Shown here one piece after another: positions 1-7,134 of a DNA stretch of 49,892 bases; position 1 is the first letter of the stretch, and every line of letters starts with the position of its first letter. The DNA is taken from the IMG/VR virus record IMGVR_UViG_3300035698_009409, positions 1-49,892 of that record, one strand, 5' to 3'. The notes below the pieces were generated by a model that was not told the origin of the DNA, searched no databases, and was given only the letters and a program-made list of their open reading frames with translations. The DNA is from a virus. Position numbers and translations under genes: made by a program.

Positions 1-78
1 GAGGAAGAGGAAGAGGAAGAGGAAGAGGAAGAGGAAGAGGAAGAGGAAGAGGCAGAGGAAGAGGAAGAGGAAGAGGAA
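1..78 (+). repeat. GAGGAA hexanucleotide tandem repeat (poly-Glu coding)
   Basis: Thirteen consecutive GAGGAA units fill the left edge of the window, with one GAG GCA interruption at 49-54. In frame 1 they encode an almost pure glutamate run. The period is a multiple of three, so unit gain or loss keeps the reading frame. The window starts inside the repeat, which is a natural place for an assembly to break, so the true copy number is unknown. Confidence 0.95.
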
Positions 79-126
79 AAAAAGAAAACCCTTCCAAAAA
101 CGGCCCCAAAGAAGGAGAAGAGGTGA
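1..126 (+). CDS. C-terminal part of a poly-glutamate acidic protein (partial, 5' end outside window)
   Basis: Frame 1 is open from base 1 and ends at TGA 124-126. It reads a run of about 25 glutamates followed by a Lys/Pro-rich tail. The next open stretch (138-278, another frame) encodes an acidic domain that commonly sits at the C-terminus of such poly-acidic phage proteins. The two pieces may therefore be one gene broken by an indel between 79 and 123 plus a stop at 135-137, or may reflect sequence error at a contig edge. The function is unknown. Confidence 0.5.
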   Translation, partial: EEEEEEEEEEEEEEEEEAEEEEEEEEKKKTLPKTAPKKEKR

Positions 127-158
127 TTGAAGAATAAACCTTAGATGAACTAGAAGAA

Positions 159-278
159 ATGGATCGGGAAGAGCTCGAGGAAATCATCGATGATGAGGAC
201 TTAGACATCGATCCAGACGATTACCCAAAGGATGCCAAGTTACGTAAGGCTATCGCCAAAGCTCTTGAAATAGAGTAA
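159..278 (+). CDS. Small acidic LEM/HeH-like C-terminal domain ORF (39 aa), possibly a detached gene end
   Basis: The ORF starts at ATG 159 and stops at TAA 276-278; the same frame is open back to 138. It reads MDREELEEII, then a DLDIDP motif, then KDAKLRKAIAKAL. This compact two-helix pattern is seen at the end of many phage structural and accessory proteins. Because the upstream frame ends in stops at 126 and 137, this is more likely the severed C-terminal domain of the poly-Glu protein than a free gene. A terminator follows 20 nt downstream. Confidence 0.45.
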   Translation: MDREELEEIIDDEDLDIDPDDYPKDAKLRKAIAKALEIE

Positions 279-298
279 TCCTTTTTAATGAAAAGAAC

Positions 299-327
299 CG
301 GGGTGGGGGATGATCCTACCCCGTTTT
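299..327 (+). terminator. Rho-independent terminator
   Basis: A 9-bp GC-rich stem (299-307 with 315-323, one G-U pair) closes a 7-nt loop and is followed by TTTTA. It ends the transcript of the poly-Glu gene. Confidence 0.75.
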
Positions 328-387
328 ATAGAAATCCCCCCTTATTATATATATATGCATAAAAAACCCCAATTCCCAAAATTCTCC

Positions 388-418
388 TTGCAACATAGGA
401 TCTCTTATATTAATTTTG
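388..418 (+). promoter_or_regulatory. Bacteroidota-type promoter (TTG-N20-TAatTTTG)
   Basis: TTG at 388-390 lies 20 nt upstream of TAATTTTG at 411-418, fitting the Bacteroidota -33/-7 consensus. The ATG of the next gene is at 441, giving a short A/T-rich leader. Confidence 0.65.
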
Positions 419-440
419 CAATAAATTATTTAATAAGGTA

Positions 441-767
441 ATGGGAAAATATATATTATATAAGGATAAGGTAAGATCACTACTAGGTAGGCTTGCCCAT
501 ATACAGGAAAAAACTGCAGCTAAGAATGCTACATCTAACAAGGTTGAAATGGATGCTGTTATAAAACAACTTAAGTTTTACGAACATGTACTCAGTAACC
601 ATGGTACCTTAAACAGAATTTACATAGTTCACTTAGGTGATGATAAAATAGTCTATTACCACAACATTGAACCAGAAGATTTACAGGACTTATTAAAAGA
701 TAAATATCAGGGGATTACTACTTTGGTCACAGAGATTATCCCCGGCAAAATATTTGAAATTAAATAG
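441..767 (+). CDS. Hypothetical protein (108 aa)
   Basis: I do not recognise this family. It is a small mixed alpha/beta protein with a basic N-terminal half containing a likely amphipathic helix (residues 35-55). The C-terminal part contains a beta pair IYIVHLGDD..IVYYHN and an acidic helix EPEDLQDLLKDKY. There is no signal peptide or membrane segment. It is the first gene behind a good Bacteroidota promoter, with ATG preceded by AATAAGGTA, and is transcribed alone because a small hairpin follows. An early host-takeover role is possible from position only. Confidence 0.75.
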   Translation: MGKYILYKDKVRSLLGRLAHIQEKTAAKNATSNKVEMDAVIKQLKFYEHVLSNHGTLNRIYIVHLGDDKIVYYHNIEPEDLQDLLKDKYQGITTLVTEIIPGKIFEIK

Positions 768-786
768 CTTAAGAAAGAGAAACCAT

Positions 787-803
787 GCCAGAAATGGCTT
801 TTT
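787..803 (+). terminator. Weak terminator-like hairpin
   Basis: GCCA-GAAA-TGGC is a 4-bp stem with a GNRA loop followed by TTTTT. The stem is short, so this is tentative. Confidence 0.4.
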
Positions 804-834
804 ATATTATTAATAACTAAATAACTTTATTACC

Positions 835-1410
835 ATGTCAGAAGAAAAAACAACCCCCGAAGTAGATTATTCTACTGCTCTTGAAGTTTCAAAAACCGCT
901 AAGGTTGCTGTATCGGAAGCAAAAGCTGAACTGAGAAAGTTCAAAAGAACCAACAAAGTCCAGTCTTTGGAAGAAATCAAAGATGAGAAATTGGCTGCTG
1001 AGTTTACAGCAAAAGAAACTGCTGTAACGGATGCACAGGTTGCCCTGGAAGCCAGCCAAGCAGTATTGGTCGAATTGAAACCAGCTAAAACCCGTGGTGG
1101 TGGTGGTTCCTATGGTTACTCCGAAATCAAGGATAAAGAAACCGGAGAAATGAGAATGCCCGATGCAAAAGAAACCAAACGTTGGAGAACTCATGCTCGT
1201 AAGGAAGCCAAAAAACAAGGAATCCTTGCAAAGGACGTACCTTTCGATCCTACTTTCTTTGAGGCTAAGGTCCCAGTTGCTAAGAAAGAAAAAACACCCA
1301 AAGCTGAAAAAGCTGAAAAGGTTGAAGCAAAAGCCCCCGAAGCTGATGCAGCTACTGCCCCCGAAGAGGTCTCAAAAAAAGAAAAAAGAGCCCGTCGGAA
1401 CAAAGAATAA
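835..1410 (+). CDS. Lys/Ala/Glu-rich protein with coiled coil and disordered tail (191 aa)
   Basis: Residues about 15-80 are Ala/Lys/Glu-rich with heptad-like spacing and probably form a coiled coil. A GGGGSYGY turn follows, then a basic helix (ETKRWRTHARKEAKKQG). The last 55 residues are a low-complexity Lys/Glu/Ala/Pro tail ending in RARRNKE. This layout suits a nucleic-acid-binding or histone-like phage protein, but no family is recognised. It is monocistronic: its own start lies behind an AT-rich leader and a strong terminator sits 16 nt after the stop. Codon use (GCT, AAA, GAA) suggests good expression. Confidence 0.8.
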   Translation: MSEEKTTPEVDYSTALEVSKTAKVAVSEAKAELRKFKRTNKVQSLEEIKDEKLAAEFTAKETAVTDAQVALEASQAVLVELKPAKTRGGGGSYGYSEIKDKETGEMRMPDAKETKRWRTHARKEAKKQGILAKDVPFDPTFFEAKVPVAKKEKTPKAEKAEKVEAKAPEADAATAPEEVSKKEKRARRNKE

Positions 1411-1425
1411 AGTATTCACCCTGAG

Positions 1426-1456
1426 CTAGCCCCCCCCAATTACAGGGGGCTAGTTT
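1426..1456 (+). terminator. Rho-independent terminator
   Basis: A perfect 9-bp stem, CTAGCCCCC (1426-1434) with GGGGGCTAG (1445-1453), is followed by TTT. Confidence 0.75.
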
Positions 1457-1471
1457 CGTAATATAAGTACC

Positions 1472-2344
1472 ATGGCTCAAATTGAACAGAAGATGAGAAT
1501 CCAGCTATACGACCCAGACTTTAATATGCTGAGCGATAGGTTGGTTACTCAAGGCCCAGAATTTACAAAGGGTCCCGGCAGTACCCATGAAGGCCCCATC
1601 CGGGTGGAGTTCTCCCTTTTTACTAAGGAAGATATCCCTTTGTGTTTAGAATACCTCCAAAAGCTCCAAGGCCAGTTACCCCTGGAGACCCCAAAAGGGA
1701 AGCGAGGCAGAAAGAAACTATCTAGTTCAGCCCCCAATTTTAGGGAGGATTTAATTGCAATGATCACCCCCGATATGGATGCAGCTGAGTTGGTTAAATC
1801 TCTAAGAGAACTTGACTTCACCTTCACTACTCTCGAGTACTTGGAGGATTTGGGTAATCCCCTAGCAGTCAAGGCTTCCTACCGTAAGCGTTACAAATGG
1901 TTAGTACGTTTACTAAAGCAGGCTAAGAACCCCCTAAATAACCGCTATGACCTAAGTCTATTAATCGGCTTCAGGGATAGTAAGGTTATCATATTCTCGG
2001 GGGATGAGATTATCCATACCGCTAAATTAGAGGGGTCGATAGAATCCTCCATTAAGATCCCCGTTAAGTTTAAGGTTAAGTTCCCCCACTACATGCAGCA
2101 TGATGAGAGGGCTCAGTTTAGGTTAACCATGGAAGCTCTTAAAAAGGACTCCCAAACTGCTCCCACCAGGTTGTATAAAAGGTGGTTAAGTGATGTAGTT
2201 CGGGCTAGCCCTCCTTCCATAGATTTTCCTATGGCCAGCCTACTACCTGATATGTATGAGAAGGATAGGACTATCCAACAAATCCAAGATGAATTACGCT
2301 TAAAAGAGGGCCTAGCACACTCAGAAAAGGAGAAGAATGGTTGA
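1472..2344 (+). CDS. Hypothetical protein (290 aa)
   Basis: The protein is of unknown function. It is hydrophilic with no membrane segment. Residues 76-82 form a basic patch (GKRGRKK). Residues 165-215 look beta-rich (LSLLIGF, VIIFSGDEIIHTAKL, IKIPVKFKVKFPHY). A helical, charged C-terminus ends in SEKEKNG. ATG 1472 sits directly behind a terminator in a TACC-ATG context. The stop overlaps the next ATG by 8 nt, so the pair is co-translated with the 128-aa gene. Confidence 0.8.
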   Translation: MAQIEQKMRIQLYDPDFNMLSDRLVTQGPEFTKGPGSTHEGPIRVEFSLFTKEDIPLCLEYLQKLQGQLPLETPKGKRGRKKLSSSAPNFREDLIAMITPDMDAAELVKSLRELDFTFTTLEYLEDLGNPLAVKASYRKRYKWLVRLLKQAKNPLNNRYDLSLLIGFRDSKVIIFSGDEIIHTAKLEGSIESSIKIPVKFKVKFPHYMQHDERAQFRLTMEALKKDSQTAPTRLYKRWLSDVVRASPPSIDFPMASLLPDMYEKDRTIQQIQDELRLKEGLAHSEKEKNG

Positions 2345-2723
2345 ACTAACCTCCGGGGCTCAGGCTCTGATTGCCAGTATTATCCCCCCGTTAAGTGACC
2401 GTATATTGGATGCTTACCGGGATAAGCCTGAAGTAAAGGCCTTCCTAGCAGACCGGGGGTATAAGGTTCCTAAAGACGATGATATGGACAGTGAAATATT
2501 TACTGCTCTAACTATGTTGGAAAGGGTTCAGGAAAATCCCCAAACTCTGGATGAGTTACCCCCGGCCTTAGTATATTTGATTTGTAACACTATCGGGGAT
2601 ATGCTACCCCCCGAAGAAGAGGAAGCTATATTGGGGACAGCATACGATGACCATTATCGGATCCTTTACTTGGGAACCCAGTTATTAAACTCAAAAAACT
2701 CACATTTAGAAAATTTAAACTAA
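2337..2723 (+). CDS. Hypothetical acidic protein (128 aa)
   Basis: No family is recognised. It is a mainly helical acidic protein with clusters KDDDMDSE and PPEEEEAI and no membrane segment. It overlaps the preceding gene by 8 nt and its TAA shares a base with the next ATG (2723), so it sits inside a three-gene translationally coupled operon (1472-2941). Confidence 0.78.
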   Translation: MVELTSGAQALIASIIPPLSDRILDAYRDKPEVKAFLADRGYKVPKDDDMDSEIFTALTMLERVQENPQTLDELPPALVYLICNTIGDMLPPEEEEAILGTAYDDHYRILYLGTQLLNSKNSHLENLN

Positions 2724-2941
2724 TGGCTAAAACATTTTTAACTGAAAACAGTAGCCGAATCCACTCCCTCTCCTACGACGCAAGTCTGGGAGAGCTTACT
2801 GTGGTATTCAAAAGAGGTGGCACCTATAAATACTTTAAGGTAGAAGAAGGAATCTATATAGCCTTGATTAGTGCTCCCAGTATTGGGAAAGCTATAAACA
2901 ATATAGTAAAGGGCCAGTATGAGTTCGAAAGGGTGGAATAA
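2723..2941 (+). CDS. KTSC domain protein (72 aa)
   Basis: Nearly the whole protein matches the KTSC domain: a SSRIHSLSYD start, a central strand V.FKRGGTYKYF, then VEEGIYIALISAPSIGKAI and a terminal KGQYEF. KTSC domains are 60-70 aa folds found alone or fused to other domains in phages and bacteria. They are named after a KTSC motif linked to lysyl-tRNA synthetase-like proteins, and the biochemical role is unknown. Here the domain stands alone as the last gene of the operon. The start overlaps the upstream stop by one base. Confidence 0.85.
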   Translation: MAKTFLTENSSRIHSLSYDASLGELTVVFKRGGTYKYFKVEEGIYIALISAPSIGKAINNIVKGQYEFERVE

Positions 2942-2957
2942 TCCCCCTTTCCCCTTT

Positions 2958-3021
2958 CCCCTTTTTACTTTAAATCCTTATTATTATATTTGCATTATTA
3001 ATTAAATAAAAGGAAATTATT
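2958..3021 (+). promoter_or_regulatory. Repeated promoter/leader cassette, copy A
   Basis: This 64-nt block runs from CCCCTTTTTACTTTAAATCC through TATATTTG (2985-2992, a perfect TAnnTTTG -7 box) to the leader ATTAATTAAATAAAAGGAAATTATT and the ATG at 3022. It recurs nearly unchanged at 7071, 8717 and 9593. Confidence 0.8.
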
Positions 3022-3813
3022 ATGAAAAAATTATTTTTTGGGGTTGATAAAACCCCGGTTAAGGAACTGATTAAAGACCCCCTGAGTCCCAGGTCGGGTA
3101 TTAGCCACGCCATCGTAGCTAAGGGGCAGATACTGCACTTCTGTTCTAAAGATTATGGGTTACTCCCCAACCATGAGATACATAACTCCTTTATGGAAGA
3201 GTTTAAAACTAGGGGCCTATCCGTAGAACCCTCGGGGGCTAACTTCCAAGATGTCCAGTTTACGATGAATTACTCCTTTGTGGATAACCCACAATTTATG
3301 GGTAAGGGAAAGAAAGATGTAATCTACCCAGCAATATCCATTGTTAATTCCTATAATGGGTCAAGGAGATTTTCTTTCTCTATCCAATTGCTTCGGGAAG
3401 TATGTACCAATAAGATGACCGTAGTATCAGACTCTAAGGTTATCCGGATGCTCCATACTCCTCAGGTGGAAGATGGGATGGCTGCTGCTAAGTCCATCGA
3501 GTTACTTAATGAGTTCCTAGAAAAATACTTTGAGGAGGCAACCGAGAACCTACGGGACTTGCAAGGTTACAAAGTAAACAACATAGAAAAGAGGATAACA
3601 GATGTTGCCCAGGAAGTAGGGTTCCCAAATACTCTAACCCAGTATGCCATAGAAAGGGCTATTCTGGAGATACAAGAATATGACCTAGCCCCCACTGATT
3701 GGCTAGTCTATAATGCCTTGAACTATCAGCTTAATCACAATAGCGGTAGCCTAATGGGGCGGAGAACTGACCAATTGGATTTTGCAGTACTGGACTATTT
3801 ACTAAACTATTAA
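3022..3813 (+). CDS. DUF932-like (YubP/phage-plasmid-like) protein (263 aa)
   Basis: The central region, with the beta-strand segment IYPAISIVNSYNG, then RRFSFSIQLLREVCTNKM, follows the DUF932 pattern in which a conserved Arg/Cys/Asn (R.vC.N) segment follows strands. The C-terminus is helical. DUF932 proteins (the TIGR03299 phage/plasmid family) are widespread on mobile elements and their function is not settled. The gene is driven directly by promoter cassette A. It heads a run of same-strand genes with minimal spacing down to 6946. At 263 aa it is slightly short for the family. Confidence 0.7.
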   Translation: MKKLFFGVDKTPVKELIKDPLSPRSGISHAIVAKGQILHFCSKDYGLLPNHEIHNSFMEEFKTRGLSVEPSGANFQDVQFTMNYSFVDNPQFMGKGKKDVIYPAISIVNSYNGSRRFSFSIQLLREVCTNKMTVVSDSKVIRMLHTPQVEDGMAAAKSIELLNEFLEKYFEEATENLRDLQGYKVNNIEKRITDVAQEVGFPNTLTQYAIERAILEIQEYDLAPTDWLVYNALNYQLNHNSGSLMGRRTDQLDFAVLDYLLNY

Positions 3814-3815
3814 CC

Positions 3816-4238
3816 ATGTCGAATCCATATAAAGATAAAGTTCTAAGAGAGCTGAGCCTGGTTAACTGTACCCCCCACATTATCCGTTTCATGAACCCCG
3901 CCTCATATGTTTATGCACAGGTGGAACCCGAAGTAATGCTGGAGATACCCCCCAGTGGAGATATTGCTCGGGTAGAATATAAAACCCAATTACTAGACAA
4001 GGTCCTAGTAAATAACCGAGTAATAGATATTACCGGGACCCAGTACACTAAAGTGGTAGGCTTACCCCCACCCGCTAGGGACACCATATATGTAGTATCC
4101 AAGTTAGTGGCAGAATCCGTCCACGGTACTCGGGATGACGTCTACATATTAGCTAATTTCACCCGGAACCAGCACAACGCTATAATTGGAGCTAGGTCCT
4201 TAGCCAAGTTACAACCTATAAGCTCCGGAAAAATATGA
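3816..4238 (+). CDS. Conserved phage protein of the NxTPH.I/IPPSG family (140 aa)
   Basis: The protein has the landmarks of a small family common in phages and prophages: NCTPHIIRF near residue 18, IPPSGDIARVE around 44, Y.VSKLVAES around 92 and RDDVYILANF..N..NAIIGARSL near the end. The family has no established function. The start is 2 nt after the previous stop in a TTAACCATG context and the stop overlaps the next start (ATGAGG), so it is translationally coupled on both sides. Confidence 0.75.
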   Translation: MSNPYKDKVLRELSLVNCTPHIIRFMNPASYVYAQVEPEVMLEIPPSGDIARVEYKTQLLDKVLVNNRVIDITGTQYTKVVGLPPPARDTIYVVSKLVAESVHGTRDDVYILANFTRNQHNAIIGARSLAKLQPISSGKI

Positions 4239-4543
4239 GGTTTACTAGCAAGTTTATACTAACAGGAATGATACTCATTGGGGTAACCATGATATGGGAT
4301 AGTGTAACACCCGTAAAGGGAGTTAAACCCGGTAAATGGTTACCAGTAGCCCCCCAAGATGCCGATAGGCCAGGAGCATACCGAAGCCCCCAAAGGGCAT
4401 CCCCCTACTCCTCGGAAAGACCTTGGTCCAAGGACGAAAAGGAAAGTACGGAGGAATGGGAAGAATTTCAAGAACACTTAGAGGATTTGGGGCTGGACGT
4501 ATGGGACCCTTCCGCAGAAGATTTATGGACTAATTATAAATAA
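4235..4543 (+). CDS. Small membrane-anchored protein (102 aa)
   Basis: One N-terminal hydrophobic helix (residues 6-22, FILTGMILIGVTMIW) follows a basic MRFTSK, giving a signal-anchor with the C-terminus probably outside the cytoplasm. The rest is Pro-rich, then a strongly acidic helix (DEKESTEEWEEFQEHLEDL). No lipobox is present. The function is unknown. An envelope-targeted early protein such as a superinfection or host-modifying factor is possible but not shown. It overlaps the upstream gene by 4 nt. Confidence 0.75.
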   Translation: MRFTSKFILTGMILIGVTMIWDSVTPVKGVKPGKWLPVAPQDADRPGAYRSPQRASPYSSERPWSKDEKESTEEWEEFQEHLEDLGLDVWDPSAEDLWTNYK

Positions 4544-4550
4544 TAAAAAC

Positions 4551-4769
4551 ATGGAAAAAGTAGTAAGGATTAACAAGTACAAATTGTCTAATGGACACAC
4601 CCCAGGCTATGGAGCCAGAATCTCTAGTGTAATAGCTGCTGTAATGGGTGGGGCGGCAAAAGCCTCTTTCAGGATGGCCCCAACTCATTCTAAGTTTACT
4701 AAGAGTAATAAACTCTCCAGAAGTTTAGCTAGGACCCAGAAGCAAAATCGTAAAGAGAATAGGGACTAA
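4551..4769 (+). CDS. Small basic protein (72 aa)
   Basis: A highly basic protein (many Lys/Arg, few acidic residues) with a short hydrophobic centre SSVIAAVMGGAAKASF and a C-terminus RSLARTQKQNRKENRD. The composition suggests nucleic-acid or membrane-surface binding. No family is recognised. The TAA overlaps the next ATG by one base. Confidence 0.7.
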   Translation: MEKVVRINKYKLSNGHTPGYGARISSVIAAVMGGAAKASFRMAPTHSKFTKSNKLSRSLARTQKQNRKENRD

Positions 4770-4999
4770 TGGCTAGCCTATGTACAGAATGCCACCGAGA
4801 GCTAGGTTCTCCCGGTGAGGCAGCAATAAACCCAGAAGCTATCTTTAAAACCCTGGAACTTGGGTTCTCAATAAGTACTGGGATGTGTGAACACTGTAGC
4901 CTTATAGCAGTTGCTAATATAGAAGGCAAGATGCAGGTCCAGACCCTAATGTCCGGTTGGCAGGATTACCCCGTAAAGAATCTTAAAGATGGAGTATAG
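4769..4999 (+). CDS. Small zinc-ribbon-like protein (76 aa)
   Basis: Two CxxC knuckles, C5-T-E-C8 and C40-E-H-C43, are spaced by about 31 residues, consistent with a single zinc ribbon. No other domain fits in 76 aa. It is probably a nucleic-acid or protein adaptor; the function is unknown. It is coupled to its neighbours, sharing one base upstream and overlapping the DNA ligase start by 11 nt. Confidence 0.75.
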   Translation: MASLCTECHRELGSPGEAAINPEAIFKTLELGFSISTGMCEHCSLIAVANIEGKMQVQTLMSGWQDYPVKNLKDGV

Positions 5000-6125
5000 G
5001 GTTCCATTATACAAATTAGCTAAGCGGGGGGCTATCCTATCCTTTGAGGTAATTGCCCGAAAGGTTGAGGATGGAGCAGTACTAATAACCCGAAAGGGAC
5101 AACTAGATGGGGCAACCCAGGAAGACATAGAACCTATCTACCCCAAGAACGTAGGCCGGGCTAATGAGACCAGCCCCTGGGAACAGGCCAAGTTAATGGC
5201 TAATTCTAAGGTAGCTAAGCTAGGTGATAGGGGTTATCAAATAATCCCCCTATCTCAAGTACAGGAACTAGGAAAGGTGGGGCTATGGCAGTACCTTTCC
5301 AGTCTCTATGGTACAGATGTCAATGGAGAATGGCTACCAATGCTAGCCCAGAAGGACACTAATAAGATAACCTTCCCTGGATATATCCAACGTAAGTTTG
5401 ATGGTATGAGGGGAGTCTCTAAAGTCTATGGTACACATAAAGCTCTGAGGAGTAGGAATGGAAAACCCTTAAGTAACCTAGACCACATACTCTTGGACCT
5501 ACCAGTACTACCCGATGGGTGGGAATACGATGGGGAACTCTACCACCATGATCGGTCTTTACAGCAGATAGTATCCATGGTGAAGAGGTCCCAGCCCGCT
5601 AACCTAGAAATACAATACCGAGTGTATGATATTATTAATAGTGGGCTACTATATAAAGCTCGGAAGAGGTTCCTTACTAGGATACTCAAGATGTCTGGGC
5701 CATCCATAGTTAAAACCCATACTTACCTGGTCCATGACTGGGGGGAGCTAGATGCCCTCTTCTCCAGATTCAGAAAAGAGGGGTACGAGGGGGCCATGTG
5801 GAGGGATCCAAACGGGCTTTACGAACCGGGAGAAAGGTCCTGGGGGTTAATTAAAGTAAAAGACTATGAGGAGGAGGAATTCAAAATAATCGGGGTAGAA
5901 GAAGCTACTGGCCGTGACATAGGTACTGCTATCTTTATCTGCGAAACCAAGGCGGGGGTAGAGTTCAATGCACGGCCTATGGGTACCCGGGAAGTAAGGC
6001 GGGAGTACCTAGATAACTTCGAAACTGATTGCCTAGGCAAGATGCTAACTGTTAGGTTCCAATCCTGGACTGACGATGGAAAACCCTTCCACCAGAGGGG
6101 GGTTGTTATAAGAGATTACGAATAA
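4989..6125 (+). CDS. ATP-dependent DNA ligase (378 aa)
   Basis: The protein seals nicks in phage DNA using ATP. Motif I is K136-F-D-G139 followed by M-R (the KxDG adenylation lysine is K136). Motif III is WEYDGELY (178-185), motif IV is EGYEGAMWR (264-272), and motif V is LIKVKDY with K289 and K291. The C-terminal 80 residues fit the OB fold. About 120 residues precede the catalytic domain; they are beta-rich at the start and may bind DNA or replace a WGR-like module. At 378 aa it resembles compact viral ligases. It overlaps the zinc-ribbon gene by 11 nt. It is the clearest DNA metabolism gene of the left arm; no polymerase lies nearby. Confidence 0.92.
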   Translation: MEYRVPLYKLAKRGAILSFEVIARKVEDGAVLITRKGQLDGATQEDIEPIYPKNVGRANETSPWEQAKLMANSKVAKLGDRGYQIIPLSQVQELGKVGLWQYLSSLYGTDVNGEWLPMLAQKDTNKITFPGYIQRKFDGMRGVSKVYGTHKALRSRNGKPLSNLDHILLDLPVLPDGWEYDGELYHHDRSLQQIVSMVKRSQPANLEIQYRVYDIINSGLLYKARKRFLTRILKMSGPSIVKTHTYLVHDWGELDALFSRFRKEGYEGAMWRDPNGLYEPGERSWGLIKVKDYEEEEFKIIGVEEATGRDIGTAIFICETKAGVEFNARPMGTREVRREYLDNFETDCLGKMLTVRFQSWTDDGKPFHQRGVVIRDYE

Positions 6126-6143
6126 CCATTAAAAATTAAAAGT

Positions 6144-6644
6144 ATGAACCACATTGAGATTACCAAACACCTAAGAACTATACTGGGGTGTAGAAGACTT
6201 ATTATTACTGGCTCCTTAGCTTTCAGGCTACATGGATTAAAGATAGAATCCCTGCATGACTTGAACCTAATCCTAGAGGGCCCCACAGAAGCGGACATAG
6301 TCCTCCTAGCTAAATTGAAGGAGGCTAACCCCGTACCCCACCCCCCTACCCAAGTATACCCCGATGAGGCCCGAGTATCCTTCATGATGGAGGGCATCCA
6401 GGTTGATGTCCTTATAACCCCCAGCCAGGAAGGAACCTATGTAGAGCACCAGGGCATACCCATAGCTGGACTCCAGGGTATCTTTGCAGCTAAGAGGGGT
6501 CACAACCGGGATAAGGATTACATCCAACTATTTCGAATAGCCAACCAAATCATGTCCCAGGATGAATTCCTAACTAGGTTTACACCCCTAGTTCCAGAAA
6601 CAGCACCCAGCGTAGATATGGCTAAGCCAGCTAAGAGTAGATGA
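6144..6644 (+). CDS. Nucleotidyltransferase-like protein, probably catalytically altered (166 aa)
   Basis: Residues 20-45 read IITGSLAFRLHGL..ESLHDLNLIL, matching the MNT/AbiEii-type nucleotidyltransferase signature GS-x(n)-hG-x(n)-DxD. The second aspartate is Asn (D-L-N). A later VDVLI could supply the third acidic residue. This fold is found in tRNA nucleotidyltransferases, antibiotic-modifying enzymes and antitoxin/toxin pairs. The D-to-N change suggests lost or altered catalysis. It overlaps the next gene by 4 nt. The family call is moderate and the function is unknown. Confidence 0.6.
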   Translation: MNHIEITKHLRTILGCRRLIITGSLAFRLHGLKIESLHDLNLILEGPTEADIVLLAKLKEANPVPHPPTQVYPDEARVSFMMEGIQVDVLITPSQEGTYVEHQGIPIAGLQGIFAAKRGHNRDKDYIQLFRIANQIMSQDEFLTRFTPLVPETAPSVDMAKPAKSR

Positions 6645-6946
6645 ATTCGACCGAGTTAAAGTCCATTATCTACGCTAAACTTATATCGAGGGGGATAACT
6701 GTCCGGATGAACTACCGGGTTAAGCTATCCCCCTCGGTTCGTGGATTCACCCAAGTGAACCTAGATATAGTAGCAATGGATCGTAAAGGAGTCCCCTTTA
6801 TAGCTATGTACGTGGGACCCCCAAAGGATCGCAAGATACTAAAGTATAAACTTACTAAGATACGGTTTATACAGGTCCCAGAAGAAGCTTCCATGAACAC
6901 GGGTATGGATAAGTTTATTCAATCCTATATAGATAAGTTCTATTAA
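6641..6946 (+). CDS. Hypothetical protein, possible restriction-endonuclease-like fold (101 aa)
   Basis: The layout resembles the N-terminal core of PD-(D/E)xK-type folds: helix, then RMNYRVKL..., VNLDIVAMDRKGVPFIAMYVG, then a basic segment DRKILKYKLTKIRFIQV. The expected ExK on the second strand reads AMY, so nuclease activity is doubtful. It is coupled by ATGA overlap to the nucleotidyltransferase-like gene and is the last gene before a structured intergenic element. Confidence 0.55.
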   Translation: MNSTELKSIIYAKLISRGITVRMNYRVKLSPSVRGFTQVNLDIVAMDRKGVPFIAMYVGPPKDRKILKYKLTKIRFIQVPEEASMNTGMDKFIQSYIDKFY

Positions 6947-7033
6947 GTATATTATACCCTATAAGTTATGCACCCAGCATACTTAAGCATATTAGGGATA
7001 ACCCTAGGTATGCCAGACGGGTATTGGGGATGC
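6943..7033 (+). repeat. Intergenic structured element, copy 1
   Basis: The stem AAGTTATGC (6963-6971) pairs with GCATACTT (6977-6984) with one bulge. TTAAGTAT (6943-6950) can instead pair with ATACTTAA (6979-6986). The conserved linker CTTAAGCATATTAGGGATA is followed by hairpin ATGCC-agacg-GGTAT (7011-7025), with flanks CCCTA (7002-7006)/TGGGG (7025-7029) able to pair, though they share base T7025. It shares its 5' half with copy 2 and its overall layout with copies 3 and 4. Strand is given as that of the neighbouring genes. Confidence 0.7.
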
Positions 7034-7070
7034 ATATATGCATATTAATAAATAATGCAATTTTGCATTT

Positions 7071-7134
7071 CCCCTTTTTACTTTAAATCCCCCTTATTAT
7101 ATTTGCATTATTAATTAAATAAAAGGAAATTATT
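7071..7134 (+). promoter_or_regulatory. Repeated promoter/leader cassette, copy B
   Basis: This is nearly the same 64-nt block as copy A, with TATATTTG at 7098-7105 and leader TAAATAAAAGGAAATTATT before ATG 7135. The only change of note is CCCCC in place of CCTTA in the spacer. Confidence 0.8.

Noticed and set aside
78-84. A AAA AAG -1 frameshift site in the poly-Glu gene
   Set aside because: The phase is correct, but the -1 product stops at 137 after a short uninformative tail and does not reach the downstream acidic domain.
1163-1429. Overlapping Leu/Lys-rich ORF in the 191-aa gene
   Set aside because: It is a frame shadow of the Lys/Glu/Ala-rich tail, with no independent start signal.
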